A stretch of 64,000 nucleotides of DNA from Providencia rettgeri (GCF_001874625.1 NZ_CP017671.1:1674001-1738000), one strand, 5' to 3'; shown: positions 47,308 to 56,169, counted from the first letter of the stretch. Numbers and translations are program-made. Notes: a model not told the origin generated them from the sequence alone.

Positions 47308-47448
47308 ATAAAAATTTATTTTTATTTTAAATGTCCTTGCTGTAGCGGCTCACAATATCGGACTTCACAGTTTGATATTTCAGTAAGTAATCCACATGGT
47401 GCAAAATGTATTTTTTGCAAAAGTGCGATGAAAGCTCAAGCTAATTAG
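47308..47448 (+). CDS. YmcF/YnfQ-like small zinc-ribbon protein, non-ATG start
   Basis: A frame after the cold-shock gene encodes 'FKCPCCSGSQYRTSQFDIS', 'NPHGAKCIFCKSAMK' to TAG at 47446. It matches the E. coli small proteins YmcF and YnfQ ('RCPCCHGSQYRTSAFDV', 'NPLGAKCIFCKS'), which also follow csp genes. Two CxxC pairs form a zinc ribbon. There is no ATG, GTG or TTG at the front; ATA 47308 or ATT 47314 are the only plausible initiators. The frame is in fact open back into the cold-shock gene, so coupling or frameshift fusion is possible. The start given is tentative. Confidence 0.75.
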   Translation: MKIYFYFKCPCCSGSQYRTSQFDISVSNPHGAKCIFCKSAMKAQAN

Positions 47449-47471
47449 CGGCCAGTTAGGTCAATATTTAA

Positions 47472-47497
47472 AACCTCGCCAAGTGCGGGGTTTTTTG
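47472..47497 (+). terminator. Terminator of the cold-shock transcript
   Basis: AACCTCGC/GCGGGGTT-type stem with CAAGT-centred loop and six T. Confidence 0.8.
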
Positions 47498-47606
47498 ACA
47501 TTAATAGGTTAGGTTTTTACGATAACCTATTATATGGCGATTAAATTCCAATAATATATATGAATGATCTTCAGATAATTAATAAAATAATAACCCTATT
47601 CATATT

Positions 47607-47633
47607 ATAAAGGCTACATTAAGTAGCCTTTAG
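47607..47633 (-). terminator. Hairpin after ecnB
   Basis: A perfect 9-bp stem AAAGGCTAC/GTAGCCTTT with a 5-base loop. On the minus strand it is followed by ATAATATG, a poor T run, so termination is only possible. Confidence 0.45.
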
Positions 47634-47661
47634 TGACGCTAATTCAGCCTGCCTTGGGTCA

Positions 47662-47793
47662 CTATTGAGCCGCTCTCTGTATCGCTTCGCCTCCGGCCTC
47701 GACATCTTCACCGACGCCTTTGGTGGTATTACAGGCTGTTAAAGAGAATATAACCGCGATTGAGCATACGAATAAACTGATCTTTTTTAACAT
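47662..47793 (-). CDS. ecnB: Entericidin-family lipoprotein
   Basis: A 43-residue lipoprotein: MLKKISLFVCSIAVIFSLTA, Cys 21, then 'NTTKGVGEDVEAGGEAI'. This matches entericidins A/B of E. coli ('CNTTRGVGEDI'), small stationary-phase lipoproteins of the envelope; EcnB is described as a toxin countered by EcnA. Only one copy is present. A ribosome binding site (GAGG) lies before the ATG at 47793. Confidence 0.88.
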   Translation of the reverse strand: MLKKISLFVCSIAVIFSLTACNTTKGVGEDVEAGGEAIQRAAQ

Positions 47794-48271
47794 ATCTTCT
47801 TCCTCTCGTTGTAAAAAAACACAAGTCATCAGATAGTGCTTGTTTAATTATAGCAGAATATCAACAGTGTCATTTTTCGCTTATTTTGCCGATGTAAATA
47901 AATGAGTATTTCAGGAAATAAAAAGAACCCTGCAATTGGGTTAAGGGATCGCAGGGTATCAAGGTTTAAATACACTAGACTGTCTTATTAGTATGCTATC
48001 GAGAGTAATTTATTGCTTGGTTCTATGTACTCAGTGTTTTTAACGTTCTTCAGCTGAGAATATTAATGTATAACCATGGTTAAAAAATAACCAGAATAAT
48101 TTTGTAAAGGTTTGAGCTAACGTTGCTTGGTCATTTATCCTTTACGCGAGTTTTATCTATGTCACCTAATCACTCAATTAATGTAATTGCCTGATGAGTA
48201 CGCGTTTTTATTGCTCTGGATGGTTATAAAGAGTACATTTTGAGCCTGTATTTCATTCATGGTTATTTGAT
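47794..48271. other. Gene-free stretch between ecnB and the next gene
   Basis: The 478 bases hold the ecnB promoter side and one hairpin, ACCCTGC at 47929-47935 with GCAGGGT at 47951-47957. No ORF is convincing. Confidence 0.5.
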
Positions 48272-48667
48272 GTGCTAACTAAGATTTTGCGTTTCTTATG
48301 TGTTCTATTATTGGTATTGCTTGCATTTGTATTTGGCGTTTCTCTGAATGTGAGTAAAAACCCGAGCGTTATTGACGGCGCAAAAGCGATGGTTGCTGAT
48401 TTTATGTATCAACCTCAAGCGGCTAGTTTTAAAAATGTCACGTTTTATTCAAACGGCACTAGCATGAAAAATAAAGTGATTGGTCATGTCTGCGGCGAAG
48501 TTTTTACTTTTAAGGATGGGAGCCCTTATAAATATAAACGGTTTATCGTCCAAGTGGCCGCAAGTAAGCAGGGCTCATGCGTGTATTCTTTTCCATTATT
48601 TGATTTTGAAGGTGAAATAATGTCAGAGAATGACTTTCAAAAGAGATGGGGTGATAGTTGTGAATAA
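48272..48667 (+). CDS. Hypothetical protein with an N-terminal membrane anchor
   Basis: The 131-residue protein starts from GTG 48272 (MLTKILRFLCVLLLVLLAFV), which gives an uncleaved membrane anchor or signal peptide. The mature part has three Cys ('GHVCGEVF', 'QGSCVYSF', 'WGDSCE'), suggesting a periplasmic, disulphide-bearing domain. No family recognised. Confidence 0.6.
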   Translation: MLTKILRFLCVLLLVLLAFVFGVSLNVSKNPSVIDGAKAMVADFMYQPQAASFKNVTFYSNGTSMKNKVIGHVCGEVFTFKDGSPYKYKRFIVQVAASKQGSCVYSFPLFDFEGEIMSENDFQKRWGDSCE

Positions 48668-49099
48668 GATTACGGCTAAAAAAATTAATTTTGTCCAATG
48701 TGAAGTGTTCCATCGGGTTTGCTTAGGTTAACGATTATATCAAGAAAAAAATGGCTCCGAGTAGGAGCCGAAAGGAATGTATTAAATGAGATTAACATTG
48801 GTGTTCACTATACCGCTTCTTTAGTTAGCTTATGAATACATAGTTAAAAATATGTTTCTTTTTGTAAGTTTTTAACAGCAAGAGTAACGTTATCAAAGTT
48901 AACTAGACTATATTCTTAAAAATAATTAATAAAATTCAATAAGTAATCTAGAAAGTGAGAGCTGTATTTATCTGTAGATTAGGCACTTATCGGTATTCTA
49001 GTTGTATAACCCTATTTCCAAAGCATCAAGGTATTTATTGGTTTTAATTTGCATTTTTACTGATCTAACATGGTTGCAGTGAGTTGATGAGGGCAAAAC
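48668..49099. other. Gene-free stretch, possible minus-strand RNA
   Basis: The 432 bases contain no convincing ORF. On the minus strand GGCTCC-TACTC-GGAGCC followed by ATTTTTTTC (48739-48768) is an excellent intrinsic terminator with no annotated gene upstream of it on that strand, so a small RNA between about 48990 and 48740 is possible. Confidence 0.35.
48739..48768 (-). terminator. Orphan minus-strand terminator
   Basis: Stem GGCTCC/GGAGCC, five-base loop, then A and seven T on the minus strand. No coding gene feeds it. Confidence 0.7.
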
Positions 49100-49459
49100 A
49101 TGAAGAGAGACGAGGTCATTGATTATATACAGAGCCATTATGGTGTAGCTCCTGAACACCCATGGGCTAAGCTGCCTAAATACCTTGTTTTTCGGCATAC
49201 AAACAACTCAAAGTGGTTTGCTGTTATGATGAGTATTCCAGCAAATAAATTATATGAAGGTGGAGGGGGTAAGATAATTGACATTATAAACCTGAAAGCT
49301 GCCCCTGAATTAGTTGGTTCTTTAAGGCTAATTAAAGGTGTTTACCCTGCATACCATATGAACAAGGAGCACTGGGTGACGGTACATCTGAATAGTGATT
49401 TTAATAAGCACGAACTTACCTTGTTGATCGATGAAAGTTATAAACTAACCTATAAATAG
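49100..49459 (+). CDS. MmcQ/YjbR family protein
   Basis: A 119-residue protein with the family's pattern: 'YIQSHYGVAPEHPWAKLPKY', 'VFRHTNNSKWFAVMMSIP', 'YPAYHMNKEHWVTVHLN'. YjbR of E. coli has a DNA-binding-like 'double wing' fold and unknown function. The gene stands alone. Confidence 0.85.
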   Translation: MKRDEVIDYIQSHYGVAPEHPWAKLPKYLVFRHTNNSKWFAVMMSIPANKLYEGGGGKIIDIINLKAAPELVGSLRLIKGVYPAYHMNKEHWVTVHLNSDFNKHELTLLIDESYKLTYK

Positions 49460-49561
49460 CGGGTTGGTTTGTAAACTTGTTACTGTATTTTTTCTTTAGC
49501 GTTATGGTATCCAGTTGTTAGTATCATTTACTACTTTCAAACGATAGAACACTAAAAAGGC

Positions 49562-50065
49562 ATGATGATGAAAAAAATTTTAGTCGCAATGGCTTTTACA
49601 GCCTTATTAGTTGGTTGTGATAGCAAGCCTGATGCTCCATTTGGCTTAACTTGGGGGCAGTCAATGGAAAGTATCAACTTTGTTAAAGATGGTAACTGTG
49701 AAACGAAAGAAAATATCACAACTTGTAAGTTTGAAAATCAGAAGCCTTTTAATCAATGGTCCTATTCAAATGAACTCACCTTTGATAAAGGAGCGCTGGT
49801 CAAAGTTATTTCTACATTCGCGGGGATTGATGGGCGTAATCCCAGTTTCCAGAATTTTAATGAAAAGCTGAATATTGAAGCTGATTTTCTGCAAAAAAAT
49901 GGTTTCAATGCAGACCTCATCACTAAGATAAAGCAAAATTGCCAAAACAGTGAGGCTTGCGATAAAACAAGTGAGAGGTTCACAACACCTATAGGTAACA
50001 TTAGTATTTGGCTGACAACTAAATCAACACACAACCCCATTGGGGTTGTAACATTCACACCTTAA
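49562..50065 (+). CDS. Predicted lipoprotein
   Basis: A 167-residue protein with signal and lipobox 'ALLVGC' (Cys 19) and a mature domain starting 'DSKPDAPFGLTWGQSMESI', a motif often seen in small periplasmic lipoproteins of unknown function ('FGLxWG'). Four further Cys may form disulphides. ATG triplets at 49562, 49565 and 49568 are all possible starts. Confidence 0.75.
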   Translation: MMMKKILVAMAFTALLVGCDSKPDAPFGLTWGQSMESINFVKDGNCETKENITTCKFENQKPFNQWSYSNELTFDKGALVKVISTFAGIDGRNPSFQNFNEKLNIEADFLQKNGFNADLITKIKQNCQNSEACDKTSERFTTPIGNISIWLTTKSTHNPIGVVTFTP

Positions 50066-50240
50066 TACTTTGGGTTATATTAAAAATAACTTGATTGGTC
50101 GTTATTTATAATAAATTTAATTTAAATATAAGCGGCATATGGTTATTAAATTAGTAAACTAATGTTATTAATTGGCAGTTAAAGCATTAATGGTTATTAA
50201 TTAAGGCAGATTAATCTTAATTATGAAATATTGAAAAATG

Positions 50241-50267
50241 CCCCCAATGGATATTGGGGTGTTTTTT
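50241..50267 (+). terminator. Terminator after the lipoprotein gene
   Basis: CCCCAAT/ATTGGGG stem, GGAT loop, TGTTTTTTC. Otherwise the interval 50066-50512 holds no gene. Confidence 0.75.
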
Positions 50268-50487
50268 CTCAAAGTCATAATCTTTTTTAGTCAAAAAAAG
50301 AGTCTTAATCTGATTTTTAATTGCTTCATTAATAATATTTAGTTTATTTAATATTTTGATTTAAGTAGGGTTACTTAGTGGGAATTGTTGGTAATTCCTA
50401 ATTAAATCATTATGTTAAGTGTTGCTGTTATACCTGTTTAATGTAATATTGAATTTGTTTGAAATTCCCTTGGTTATATTTATGTTT

Positions 50488-50514
50488 AAACCGCCTGAGT
50501 GGCGGTTTTTTTTT
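50488..50514. terminator. Terminator facing the DUF1097 gene
   Basis: AACCGCC/GGCGGTT stem, TGAG loop, run of nine T on the plus strand and AAA on the other side. It stops plus-strand transcription just before the convergent gene and overlaps that gene's stop codon. Confidence 0.75.
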
Positions 50515-50974
50515 ACCATTTATCCGATATCCAAAGCCCACTCTTTTTCATCGCAAAACCAAAAAGTATGCCAACAAGTAATGATTGAATGGTAATTAAC
50601 CATGCGCCTTGTGTTGCAAAAATAGTGCATGTCCCCACAAAGGTACCGGGTATATAAGCTAGCCACTGTTTTTTGGCTTGAATACACATAAAAAAAGCAA
50701 CTAAGCCTGTAATAAAATAACCCACATAACTGGGTAGATGTTGAATATAATGGCCACTATTGAGGATCACTAACCCCCAAATAACGCCACTACTAACCGT
50801 TAAAGCAGTAATACCAAGCCCTTTAACGCCATCTTTTGGATAAGCAAAATAAGCTGTACAGCCAAGAAAACCAGCCCAGCTAATTAACCCTAAAGAGTCT
50901 GCGACCCAAGCCCAAATACCAGAGAGAATGGCGGTGGTTAACGAAAGACAAAATAGTAATTTCACAATATGCAC
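50513..50974 (-). CDS. DUF1097 family inner-membrane protein (YcdZ-like)
   Basis: The 153-residue protein is hydrophobic throughout with four to five membrane helices. 'WAGFLGCTAYFAYP' followed by 'GLGITALTVSSGVIWGLVI' fits the DUF1097 family (E. coli YcdZ), whose function is unknown; the family has been linked to carboxysome-like shell operons in some genomes. No such operon is here. Confidence 0.8.
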   Translation of the reverse strand: MHIVKLLFCLSLTTAILSGIWAWVADSLGLISWAGFLGCTAYFAYPKDGVKGLGITALTVSSGVIWGLVILNSGHYIQHLPSYVGYFITGLVAFFMCIQAKKQWLAYIPGTFVGTCTIFATQGAWLITIQSLLVGILFGFAMKKSGLWISDKW

Positions 50975-51701
50975 TTTAAGTTATGTAGAGTATATCTCTA
51001 GGTTGTATGGCTCTAAGTTGATTCGATTCAGCTTTGTGTTCTTTTTAATAGCCTGATGCTGTTAATGGGTATAGCACCAAGTTAACTTATTAATAATAAG
51101 GTGATTATTGCTTGAATGAGGAGGATGCCCCTTGTAAAGGCGAGCATTGTATAGAGATAAATAAAGCGTTGCAATTTGTATCCGCGATTATTTACGCTTA
51201 GATCAATTGCAATCGATTACATCGCACAATGGTGTAAAATATCAGCTTAGCTTAAAGGGGATAGTGCTGCGATAAGTGAACCAATATTGATAGGGTGTAA
51301 ACAGGACGATGTATAGAATGACACTTTTTGCCAATTTTTGATGCAGTTTGTTAAATAACATGGTATTTTTCTGTCAAATTTCACTATACTTTGTTTTTTC
51401 AGGGAATTTTAACTCAATTTGTTCACTTTCTTTATCATTAATAGGGTGTTGAATAAATTGCGTTCAATCTAGATGTCATTTTTTGCATATTGTTAGTAAA
51501 TAAAAAAGCCGATAATGTTTTTTATACTTATTCTTTTAAAAATAGCTAAATAACTTAATGTGTCAGCCTATTTAACTCTTAATATCTATTTTTACTATAT
51601 TTATTAAGTGTTTGTGGCCGTCATTGTGGTCATATAGCAACTTTAGCTGAGCAATAGATTTAATTATTGAGAATAAAGACTGAATTAATAGGATTTAAAC
51701 C
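50975..51701. other. Long A/T-rich gene-free stretch
   Basis: The 727 bases between the DUF1097 gene and the deformylase have no convincing ORF in any frame, no clear hairpin and no repeat. It probably contains the two flanking promoters. It is the right edge of the accessory region. Confidence 0.5.
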
Positions 51702-52211
51702 ATGGCAGTAAGAGAAATTATTGAAATCCCTGATGAGAGACTGCGTATTAAATGCAGCCCTGTGACGGATTTCGCCGCAGTTCAAACCTTAATTGACGAT
51801 TTAATCGATACCATGTACAGCACTGATAATGGAATTGGCCTTGCTGCAACCCAAATTGCTGAAACCAAGTCGATTATGGTGATAGATATTTCAGAAAACC
51901 GCGACCAACTAATGGTGTTTGTGAACCCTGAAATTGTGGAAAGTGAAGGGGAAACTAGCTACCAAGAAGGGTGTTTGTCAGTCCCTGAAATTTATGCGGA
52001 TGTAGCGCGTTTTCTGCGTGTTAAAGTTAAAGCATTCGATAGGCATGGCAAAGCGTTTGAAGTCGATACTGATGAGTTCTTGGCGATTGTGATGCAGCAT
52101 GAAATTGACCACTTACACGGCAAAGTGTTCCTCGACCACCTATCACCACTAAAACGTAATATGCTATTGAAAAAGCTGAAAAAACAACAGCGTTTAAAAC
52201 AGCAACAATAG
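51702..52211 (+). CDS. def: Peptide deformylase, second copy type
   Basis: Removes the formyl group from nascent N-termini with a metal ion. All three motifs are present: 'GIGLAATQ' (residues 44-51), 'EGCLS' (89-93, metal ligand Cys 91) and 'HEIDH' (133-137, ligands His 133 and 137, catalytic Glu 134). At 169 residues it has the E. coli length. It is not next to fmt, the partner of the housekeeping def, so it is probably a paralogue; I infer that from context only. Lys-rich C-terminal tail. Confidence 0.93.
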   Translation: MAVREIIEIPDERLRIKCSPVTDFAAVQTLIDDLIDTMYSTDNGIGLAATQIAETKSIMVIDISENRDQLMVFVNPEIVESEGETSYQEGCLSVPEIYADVARFLRVKVKAFDRHGKAFEVDTDEFLAIVMQHEIDHLHGKVFLDHLSPLKRNMLLKKLKKQQRLKQQQ

Positions 52212-52240
52212 TCGTTTTTGGTATTTATATCCGAAATGGC

Positions 52241-52264
52241 GTGTCAGGTCTAATGGCCTGACAC
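52241..52264. terminator. Hairpin between def and fliT
   Basis: A perfect 8-bp stem GTGTCAGG/CCTGACAC with an 8-base loop lies between the convergent def and fliT genes. T runs on both sides are weak, so bidirectional termination is only likely from position. Confidence 0.5.
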
Positions 52265-52276
52265 ACGGACTGGTTT

Positions 52277-52666
52277 TTATTCCATGGGGCGAATGACAAT
52301 CGGGGTATCTGGCTCATCAAATTGGCCGTAGCTATTATTGAGTACCCGTTTTTGGTCTAATTGTTTCATTTCTTTGCTTAAGAAATTTAAATGCTGCTGT
52401 AAATATTCTTTAGTAATACGTTCATTTTCAATAATTTTATGCAATAACTGAATAAATTCTTCAGTGATTGGTTGTTGTTGTTCGAACGCTTGGGTCAACT
52501 GGGTGAGGTTTTCCACCGCAAGGACATATTCTGTCTCGCGGGAGACTAATGTCTCCCATTCCCCGGATTGCGCTAAGGCAACTAACTCTTCACTCAATAC
52601 TAAGACATTACGGTATATTTCATGTAAATCGATAGGATTTTTATTGTCCACCTGATTATCTTTCAT
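52277..52666 (-). CDS. fliT: Flagellar export chaperone FliT
   Basis: FliT is the chaperone of the cap protein FliD and, when free, an anti-FlhDC factor in enterics. From the ATG at 52666 (MKDNQVDNKNP) it has 129 residues (E. coli 121) and overlaps the fliS stop by 11 bases; an ATG at 52672 is equally possible. The frame is open to 52735 inside fliS but that part reads fliS DNA in another frame. Sequence conservation with E. coli is low; helix content and position support the call. Confidence 0.88.
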   Translation of the reverse strand: MKDNQVDNKNPIDLHEIYRNVLVLSEELVALAQSGEWETLVSRETEYVLAVENLTQLTQAFEQQQPITEEFIQLLHKIIENERITKEYLQQHLNFLSKEMKQLDQKRVLNNSYGQFDEPDTPIVIRPME

Positions 52667-53054
52667 CCACATTTGCACCGATTTGCTGCCATGCAGAAGC
52701 GATATCGGAGAGTAATTGGTAAACTTCTTGGACATAAGCCACGTTGTTTTCGAGGTTGGCGCGAAGTAACTGCATTGTCATATACTCATACAAGCTTGCT
52801 AAGTTTTCAGCAAGCTCGCCGCCAGCCTCATAATTTAACGACTGCTTTAACCCTGTGTCAATGATGTCGATAGCTTTTGAGATTTCTTTACCTTTTTCTG
52901 CCACCTTACCCTGCTGCATAAAAATCTCCCCGCGTTTTAGGGCACTAAGCGCCCCTTTAAACAGAATCTGGATCAATTGGTATGGGGTCGCATTGGTAAT
53001 TTCACTTTCCAAATCAACCTGCTGATAGGTTTGCTGTGCGTGTCTTTGATACAT
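52656..53054 (-). CDS. fliS: Flagellin export chaperone FliS
   Basis: FliS binds the flagellin C-terminus, prevents premature polymerisation and delivers it to FlhA. It has 132 residues (E. coli 136). The family signature is clear: 'YQQVDLESEITNATPYQLIQ', 'LFKGALSALKRGEIFM'. It lies between fliD and fliT as usual. Confidence 0.96.
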   Translation of the reverse strand: MYQRHAQQTYQQVDLESEITNATPYQLIQILFKGALSALKRGEIFMQQGKVAEKGKEISKAIDIIDTGLKQSLNYEAGGELAENLASLYEYMTMQLLRANLENNVAYVQEVYQLLSDIASAWQQIGANVDER

Positions 53055-53072
53055 GTTTTTAACCTAAAAGTA

Positions 53073-54509
53073 TTAGCCTAATAATCGGCCTAATGAATTA
53101 CTGGTGCTGTTAAGTGACGTCATCATTTTGTCGAGGTTTTGGAATTGACGACGGTACATGTCCATGGTGTTTTCGATTTGTTTATTAGTCTGCTCAATAC
53201 GTTTGTCTAAGCTTTTCTTTTTCTTTTGAATACCATCGGTAGCGTTGTGTAACGTGCCTTCTTTGCTGTCTAAAGTATCTTTTAAGTAGTTAAAGTTTTC
53301 TGTCCCAAAACCAGTTTCTTTACCGTCTCCAGCAAAAAATACTTTGACGCTCGATGGGTTTTCTTTGAGGACTTTATCCAGCACTTTATTATCGATTTCT
53401 AAGGTACCATCCAGCTTTTGCTTAATGCCCATTTTGCTTAGAGTATCGATGTCTCCACTGGCTTGTGGCATGCGAACTTGGGTGCGTAAGGTGCTTTGGA
53501 TCATGCGTAAAGTGGAATCACCAATTAATGGTCCGTTGCTTTTATCCGGTGCTGTGCCTTTTTCTGTAGGGGTATATTTGGTGAGTTCTTTCGCTAAAGT
53601 TTGGAATTCATTATAGGCATCCACCCACGCTTTAATTTTACCTTTGGCGGGTTCGATATCTTCCGAAACAATCAGATGGTCGGCTTTACCGTCTTCGCTT
53701 TCTTTTTTCAGCGTTAAGGTTAAACCAGGAAATAAATCTTTGGCTTCATTGGTTTGTGACTCTAATTTGAAACCATCAATTTCCAGTAATGCGGTTTGTG
53801 GTGGAACTTTTTGCTCCATACCAATGGTATCGGCATTTTTTAAGGTGACAACCCCATTCTCATCTATCACAGACTCAACATTCAGGATGTCAGCTAGTTT
53901 GTCATCGCCTTCCACATTGATGCTAATACGGTTTTCACTGCCTTCTTTTTTAGAGGTCACGACAAGGTGGTAGATATTGTCTTTGTCTTTAATAACCGAT
54001 GCCGAAACGCCTTTATCGGTTTTATTGATGGCGTCTGCAATTTCAATCAGTGAAGTGTGTTCGTTATCCAGTTTGATAACGATTTTATCTTTATCTTCTT
54101 TTTGTGATGGTTGGGTGATGGTAATAGTACGTTCTTTAGCACCGTTACCGAGTAATTCTTTATTATCTTTTTGACCTTTAGTGGCGATAGTTTGTGCTTT
54201 TGCTAAACGTTCTACGGTAACATCATGTACACCTGCTACCGCTTTACCGTCAGTTTTCACATCAAAGGCTTTATATTCGCCATTGACTTTGGTGGTACTG
54301 ATATCGCCGTATTTCTTTAAGTCTTCCGCAGCTTTCTTTAGTTTTTCTAAGGACGATTGCATTTTGCCAAAGGCACTGATTTGTGCGTCATAGCTGGCTT
54401 TTTGTGTCGTCAGTGGTTCCAAACGACGGCGTTCCATCGCTTCGAGTTGATCCATTTGCACATTTAAATCTAAGTTTGACCCGATACCGAGTGTAGATAT
54501 TCCTGCCAT
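53073..54509 (-). CDS. fliD: Filament cap protein FliD (HAP2)
   Basis: FliD caps the filament and folds incoming flagellin. From the ATG at 54509 (MAGISTLGIGSNLDLNVQMD), preceded by GGAGAA, it has 478 residues (E. coli 468). An upstream frame to 54587 includes the promoter region and is rejected. The N- and C-terminal coiled-coil D0 regions are conserved ('IENTMDMYRRQFQNLDKMMT'); the centre is Lys/Asp-rich. A FliA promoter lies at 54568-54594. Confidence 0.96.
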   Translation of the reverse strand: MAGISTLGIGSNLDLNVQMDQLEAMERRRLEPLTTQKASYDAQISAFGKMQSSLEKLKKAAEDLKKYGDISTTKVNGEYKAFDVKTDGKAVAGVHDVTVERLAKAQTIATKGQKDNKELLGNGAKERTITITQPSQKEDKDKIVIKLDNEHTSLIEIADAINKTDKGVSASVIKDKDNIYHLVVTSKKEGSENRISINVEGDDKLADILNVESVIDENGVVTLKNADTIGMEQKVPPQTALLEIDGFKLESQTNEAKDLFPGLTLTLKKESEDGKADHLIVSEDIEPAKGKIKAWVDAYNEFQTLAKELTKYTPTEKGTAPDKSNGPLIGDSTLRMIQSTLRTQVRMPQASGDIDTLSKMGIKQKLDGTLEIDNKVLDKVLKENPSSVKVFFAGDGKETGFGTENFNYLKDTLDSKEGTLHNATDGIQKKKKSLDKRIEQTNKQIENTMDMYRRQFQNLDKMMTSLNSTSNSLGRLLG

Positions 54510-54567
54510 GTTTTCTCCTACGCTATGTCGGCGACATAAATCTTGAATATAAAAACTATTTAGACTG

Positions 54568-54594
54568 TTATCGGCGAAATGGAGCAAAATTTTA
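54568..54594 (-). promoter_or_regulatory. Sigma-28 promoter of fliDST
   Basis: On the minus strand: TAAAATTT, 11 bases, GCCGATAA. Perfect -10, near-perfect -35 and consensus spacing. Confidence 0.92.
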
Positions 54595-54773
54595 GACTAT
54601 TCTGAAAAAGAGTGATGGCAAGAACTGAGAAGATAAAAGTAGGTAATTATTACTATTGGAATTAAATAATAAGAAAATTAATAAAAAAATTTGTTTGCTA
54701 AAAAATTAAGGGCTAAAAAGCGGGTTATAAAGCCATTTCTGCTCGTGAGAAGAAAAATTTTCACTAAAAAGCC

Positions 54774-54800
54774 TAAAGGGGACTTTTTTGTAGCCGATAA
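54774..54800 (+). promoter_or_regulatory. Sigma-28 promoter of fliC
   Basis: TAAAGGGG, 11 bases, GCCGATAA. Perfect -10, first five -35 bases match, consensus spacing. It lies 74 bases before the fliC ATG. Together with the fliD promoter it accounts for the otherwise gene-free interval 54510-54874. Confidence 0.93.
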
Positions 54801-54874
54801 CCTAGTTGCTGACGAAATTCATCAAGTTAAGCATTTTGGCTTAACGCATTAATTTGAATAATAAGGATCACATC

Positions 54875-56146
54875 ATGGCACAAGTTATCAACACTAACAT
54901 TCTGTCTCTGACTACTCAGAACAACTTAAACCGTTCACAAGGCGTATTAGGTACGGCAATTGAGCGTTTATCTTCTGGCTCACGTATCAACAGCGCTAAA
55001 GACGATGCGGCTGGCCAAGCAATTGCTAACCGTTTCACAGCTAACGTGAAAGGTTTAACCCAAGCTGCACGTAATGCCAACGACGGTATCTCTATTGCAC
55101 AAACGGCGGAAGGCGCAGTTAACGAAATCAACGATAACTTACAACGTATTCGTGAGCTGACGGTTCAAGCACGTAATGGAACTAACTCAGATTCAGATAA
55201 ACAGTCAATTAAAGATGAAGTAGATCTGCGCATGAAAGAAATTAACCGTATCTCTGAACAAACTCAGTTTAACGGTGTAAAAGTACTGCAAAGCGATTCT
55301 ACAATGAAAATTCAAGTGGGTGCTAATGATAGTGAAACTATTGGTATTGACTTGAAAAAAATTGATAGTGATGTATTAAAAATTTCTAATTTAGACCCTA
55401 CTAAATCTGGGATTGTTGGAGAGAAAATAACCAAGATTGACACGGAAGGAGCACCGGAAGTTAAGTTTACAAAGTCAGGTACTAAAGATAAATTGACCGA
55501 GGAAGTTGGTGGTAAGTGGGTGTACACTGCTGATGATGACTCAAAATATGAAGTGACAGCAAAAGACTTTGATAAAGATGGTAAGTTTATTAAAGGAACA
55601 CTTACCGCTGATGCATCATTAACAAATAATGGTACTGCTGTTGACATAATTTCAGCTAAGACTGAAAAATCAACAGTTACTTTAAACTTAGATGAAGGTG
55701 ATGAGTTATTTCAACAGTTGGATAAAAAAACAGGCAAAGCTAGTGATGATACTTTCCTTCTGAAAAGAGATGGCAAATTTTTTGAAGTAAAAAAATCGGA
55801 TATTAGTGATACTGGTGTAGTGGATGCAACTAAACTAGAAGATGGCAAAGAAATAACTAATATGACAATCAATGATTCACCGCTAGCTGCTATTGATGAA
55901 GCACTAAAAACTGTGGATTCGTTCCGTTCTTCTTTAGGTGCTATCCAAAACCGTATGCAGTCTACTATCAACAATCTGAACAACTCAGTTAACAACTTAA
56001 GTGCTGCTCGTAGCCGTATTCAAGACGCTGACTTCGCGACAGAAGTTTCTAACATGAGCCGTGGTCAAATCCTGCAACAAGCAGGTACTGCAGTGTTAGC
56101 ACAAGCTAACCAAGTTCCACAAGGTGTTTTAAGTCTGTTACGTTAA
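54875..56146 (+). CDS. fliC: Flagellin FliC
   Basis: Filament subunit. From the ATG at 54875 ([20 protein letters not shown]) it has 423 residues. N-terminal D0/D1 (to about residue 140) and C-terminal D1/D0 (from about 345, ending '[14 protein letters not shown]') are highly conserved, including the TLR5-recognised '[11 protein letters not shown]' region near 88-98. The middle third (about 55330-55900) is Lys/Asp/Thr-rich with base use more A/T-rich than the ends, the antigenically variable part, often exchanged between strains. Only one flagellin gene is present, unlike the tandem pair in Proteus mirabilis. Confidence 0.97.
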   Translation: MAQVINTNILSLTTQNNLNRSQGVLGTAIERLSSGSRINSAKDDAAGQAIANRFTANVKGLTQAARNANDGISIAQTAEGAVNEINDNLQRIRELTVQARNGTNSDSDKQSIKDEVDLRMKEINRISEQTQFNGVKVLQSDSTMKIQVGANDSETIGIDLKKIDSDVLKISNLDPTKSGIVGEKITKIDTEGAPEVKFTKSGTKDKLTEEVGGKWVYTADDDSKYEVTAKDFDKDGKFIKGTLTADASLTNNGTAVDIISAKTEKSTVTLNLDEGDELFQQLDKKTGKASDDTFLLKRDGKFFEVKKSDISDTGVVDATKLEDGKEITNMTINDSPLAAIDEALKTVDSFRSSLGAIQNRMQSTINNLNNSVNNLSAARSRIQDADFATEVSNMSRGQILQQAGTAVLAQANQVPQGVLSLLR

Positions 56147-56169
56147 TTCGTAATTGGTGGATGATATTG

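Noticed and set aside
52667-52735. Longer FliT start inside fliS
   Set aside because: Residues upstream of 52666/52672 are fliS sequence in another frame, and would make FliT longer than the family.
54510-54587. N-terminal extension of fliD
   Set aside because: It would include the sigma-28 promoter; a good ribosome binding site precedes the ATG at 54509.
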